Assembly (NCBI GenBank): GCA_019120395.1
Contig: DWVD01000037.1
Coordinates: forward strand, 1-35,319
Source of the DNA: Candidatus Gemmiger faecigallinarum
GTDB lineage: Bacteria; Bacillota; Clostridia; Oscillospirales; Ruminococcaceae
DNA length: 35,319 nucleotides
Reading direction: 5' to 3'
The stretch's first letter is position 1; every line of letters starts with the position of its first letter. The position numbers were made by a program, and so were the translations under genes. This document shows positions 34,223-35,319 of the stretch, in pieces. The notes under the pieces are model-generated. The model saw nothing but the letters and a program-made list of their open reading frames with translations, was not told the origin of the DNA and ran no database searches.

Positions 34223-34704
34223 CATTATTTCATTGAAACTAAGTACGCCACATTTGCCACGCATCCCTGACGCCGGGGACAGAACAGGTCTCCGCTGGCG
34301 CGGCTGTCATAACTCCGCAGCGTCGTTCGTAGCGTGCGCCACAGGGTTCCCCCCAAGTCTTTGGCGGGCCGTGAGGAAGTATCTTTAAGCCCCCGCGCAG
34401 TCATCGCGCCGGATCTGCCACCATCCGGGGTACAGGGTCGTTGATCGCTCCGAAACAGCTTGTCCATCACCTCCTGGCTGCTCCATCTTCGCGGCGTCCT
34501 GCACTCGCTCATACGCGGGTTATGTACCTGTTCTGCCGTGTATTCAGTTATCAAAGGACAGCGAAAGAAAAAACTCCTTCTTGATAACCATGACAAAAAA
34601 GGGCAGTTTGTCCTGTCTGTAATGCAATTTTTTGAAAATGTTTTTTGCTTTGTTGTTTCACAGCAGTTGTGTGTAAAGCAAGCACCCCAAAAGCAAAATA
34701 AAAT

Positions 34705-34716
34705 AGGTACTATCGT
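34705..34716. promoter_or_regulatory. Operator half 1 of the HTH gene
   Basis: AGGTACTATCGT, the exact reverse complement of the sequence just before the HTH start codon. It also contains GTAC-TATC-GTAC, itself partly symmetric. Confidence 0.55.
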
Positions 34717-34783
34717 ACTCATAAACGCCTTTTATAAGGTTCTTCCTGTGAAGAAATGGGAACGATAAAATATTATTAAGGAG

Positions 34784-34795
34784 ACGATAGTACCT
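34784..34795. promoter_or_regulatory. Operator half 2 of the HTH gene
   Basis: ACGATAGTACCT, a perfect 12-base inverted partner of 34705-34716. It overlaps the space between the ribosome site (AAGGAG) and the ATG. A weak -10 (TAAAAT or TATTAT) lies between the two sites. Confidence 0.55.
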
Positions 34796-35170
34796 ATGGA
34801 ACTGTTAAAAGAACTTGGCCGAAGAATACAAAAAGCGCGTAAGGAAAAAGGGCTGACGCAACAGGAACTCGCAGATCAGAGCCATTTTTCTCTGAAGCAC
34901 GTTCAAAGCTGTGAAAGAGGGGTAAAGAACCCTTCTTTTGAGGTTCTGCGTGCTTTTTGCAAAGTTTTGAATTTGTCCTTGGATTCCCTGATGAATCTCG
35001 ATCTGCCAGAAGATGAGCAAGCCGCCAATGATATGCGGCAGCTCTATCTTTCATGTCCTCCCGCTGCCAGAAAAGTGCTGTTAAACTCGACTCGTGCATT
35101 GGCTGATGAGCTAAAAGAGATGGTGCGGACAGCCGGGACTGAACCAGATGAAAATTTAGAGGATAAATAA
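34796..35170 (+). CDS. XRE/Cro-type helix-turn-helix regulator of the mobile element
   Basis: 124 residues. The N-terminal HTH_3 domain spans about 8-62: RRIQKARKEKGLTQQELADQ, then FSLKHVQSCERGVKNPSFEVL. The C-terminal part is acidic and helical. The gene is divergent from the recombinase side and is AT-rich like it. A 12-base perfect inverted repeat around its promoter suggests autorepression, as is common for regulators of integrative elements. A terminator follows directly after the stop. Confidence 0.88.
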   Translation: MELLKELGRRIQKARKEKGLTQQELADQSHFSLKHVQSCERGVKNPSFEVLRAFCKVLNLSLDSLMNLDLPEDEQAANDMRQLYLSCPPAARKVLLNSTRALADELKEMVRTAGTEPDENLEDK

Positions 35171-35211
35171 GCCGGTGGAGGAATAAAAATCCCCCACCGG
35201 CTTTCTTTTTT
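35169..35211 (+). terminator. Intrinsic terminator of the HTH gene
   Basis: A 10-bp stem AAGCCGGTGG (35169-35178) with CCACCGGCTT (35194-35203), followed by TCTTTTTT. It overlaps the stop codon. Confidence 0.88.
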
Positions 35212-35230
35212 CCGCTATACAGCGGTCAGG

Positions 35231-35319
35231 TTATCGGGTCGTGTCCAGCAGACGCGCCAGCTTCTTCAGCCCGCGCCGGATGCTCGCCCACACACGGCGG
35301 CGGTCGGTGCCCTCGATCT
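35231..35319 (-). CDS. C-terminal end of an unidentified protein, partial
   Basis: Minus-strand frame open to the window edge, ending at 35231. The visible ~28 residues are basic and helical (RRRVWASIRRGLKKLARLL). The base composition is G+C-rich. It faces the HTH gene tail to tail. Too little is visible to name it; it could be an element gene. Confidence 0.4.
   Translation of the reverse strand, partial: IEGTDRRRVWASIRRGLKKLARLLDTTR

Larger units (their letters stand above)
34147..34795. other. Leader-like region of the mobile element with G+C-rich island
   Basis: About 650 bases between divergent element genes. Positions 34240-34530 are much richer in G+C than their surroundings. A minus-strand open frame (34225-34467, ATG behind GAGGTG) covers the island, but its composition looks non-protein-like and I do not call it. 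The 34530-34700 part is AT-rich, with no feature beyond the operator near 34705. Confidence 0.55.

Noticed and set aside
34320-34390. Group II intron 5' end (GTGCGCC)
   Set aside because: No reverse-transcriptase gene and no domain V-like hairpin nearby; the match is too short.

Overview
The window looks like a chromosomal stretch from a high-G+C member of the Clostridia, most likely an Oscillospiraceae/Ruminococcaceae gut bacterium of the Faecalibacterium, Gemmiger or Subdoligranulum type. This is an inference from strong AGGAGG ribosome sites, sigma-A-type promoters, lipoproteins with Gram-positive style lipoboxes, small G+C-rich repeats of a kind I associate with these genera, and the gene families present. 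No marker gene fixes the genus.

Left part (1-5120): the 3' part of a CobW-type GTPase fused to a Cys-Cys domain; an ammonium channel fused to its own PII regulator, behind a leader with two hairpins; a YhhN-type membrane protein; and thioredoxin reductase.

Signalling and envelope part (5193-19790): a response regulator/histidine kinase pair runs straight into two exported proteins, all four genes overlapping by four bases. The last of these has two lipoprotein paralogues further on (10262 and 18399). All three share an exact C-x4-C-x-H-x4-C motif. Between the operon and the first lipoprotein lies about 1 kb of small intergenic repeats, including a MITE-like unit. An aminotransferase, then a MarR-controlled heterodimeric ABC exporter with a clear operator, then a DUF1294 membrane protein fill the rest.

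Middle part (19792-29556): on the minus strand a NADAR-domain protein, class II fructose-bisphosphate aldolase and an OGG1-type DNA glycosylase. A 640-base divergent intergenic region carries a cluster of DnaA-box-like 9-mers. On the plus strand follow an RlmB-type rRNA methyltransferase, a 1249-residue protein that looks like a catalytically dead P-type ATPase with a huge disordered N-terminus, a solitary transposase N-terminal domain, a heavy-metal/manganese exporter-like protein and a corrinoid adenosyltransferase.

Right part (29626-35319): a Tet(M)-like ribosomal GTPase fused to a YacP/Rae1-type NYN ribonuclease domain, the most striking single gene here. Immediately upstream of its promoter the base composition drops sharply. 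From about 32.33 kb to the window end lies what appears to be one end of an integrated mobile element: a large serine recombinase, a 55-residue protein, a G+C-rich leader-like island and an autoregulated helix-turn-helix repressor. The element runs off the right edge.
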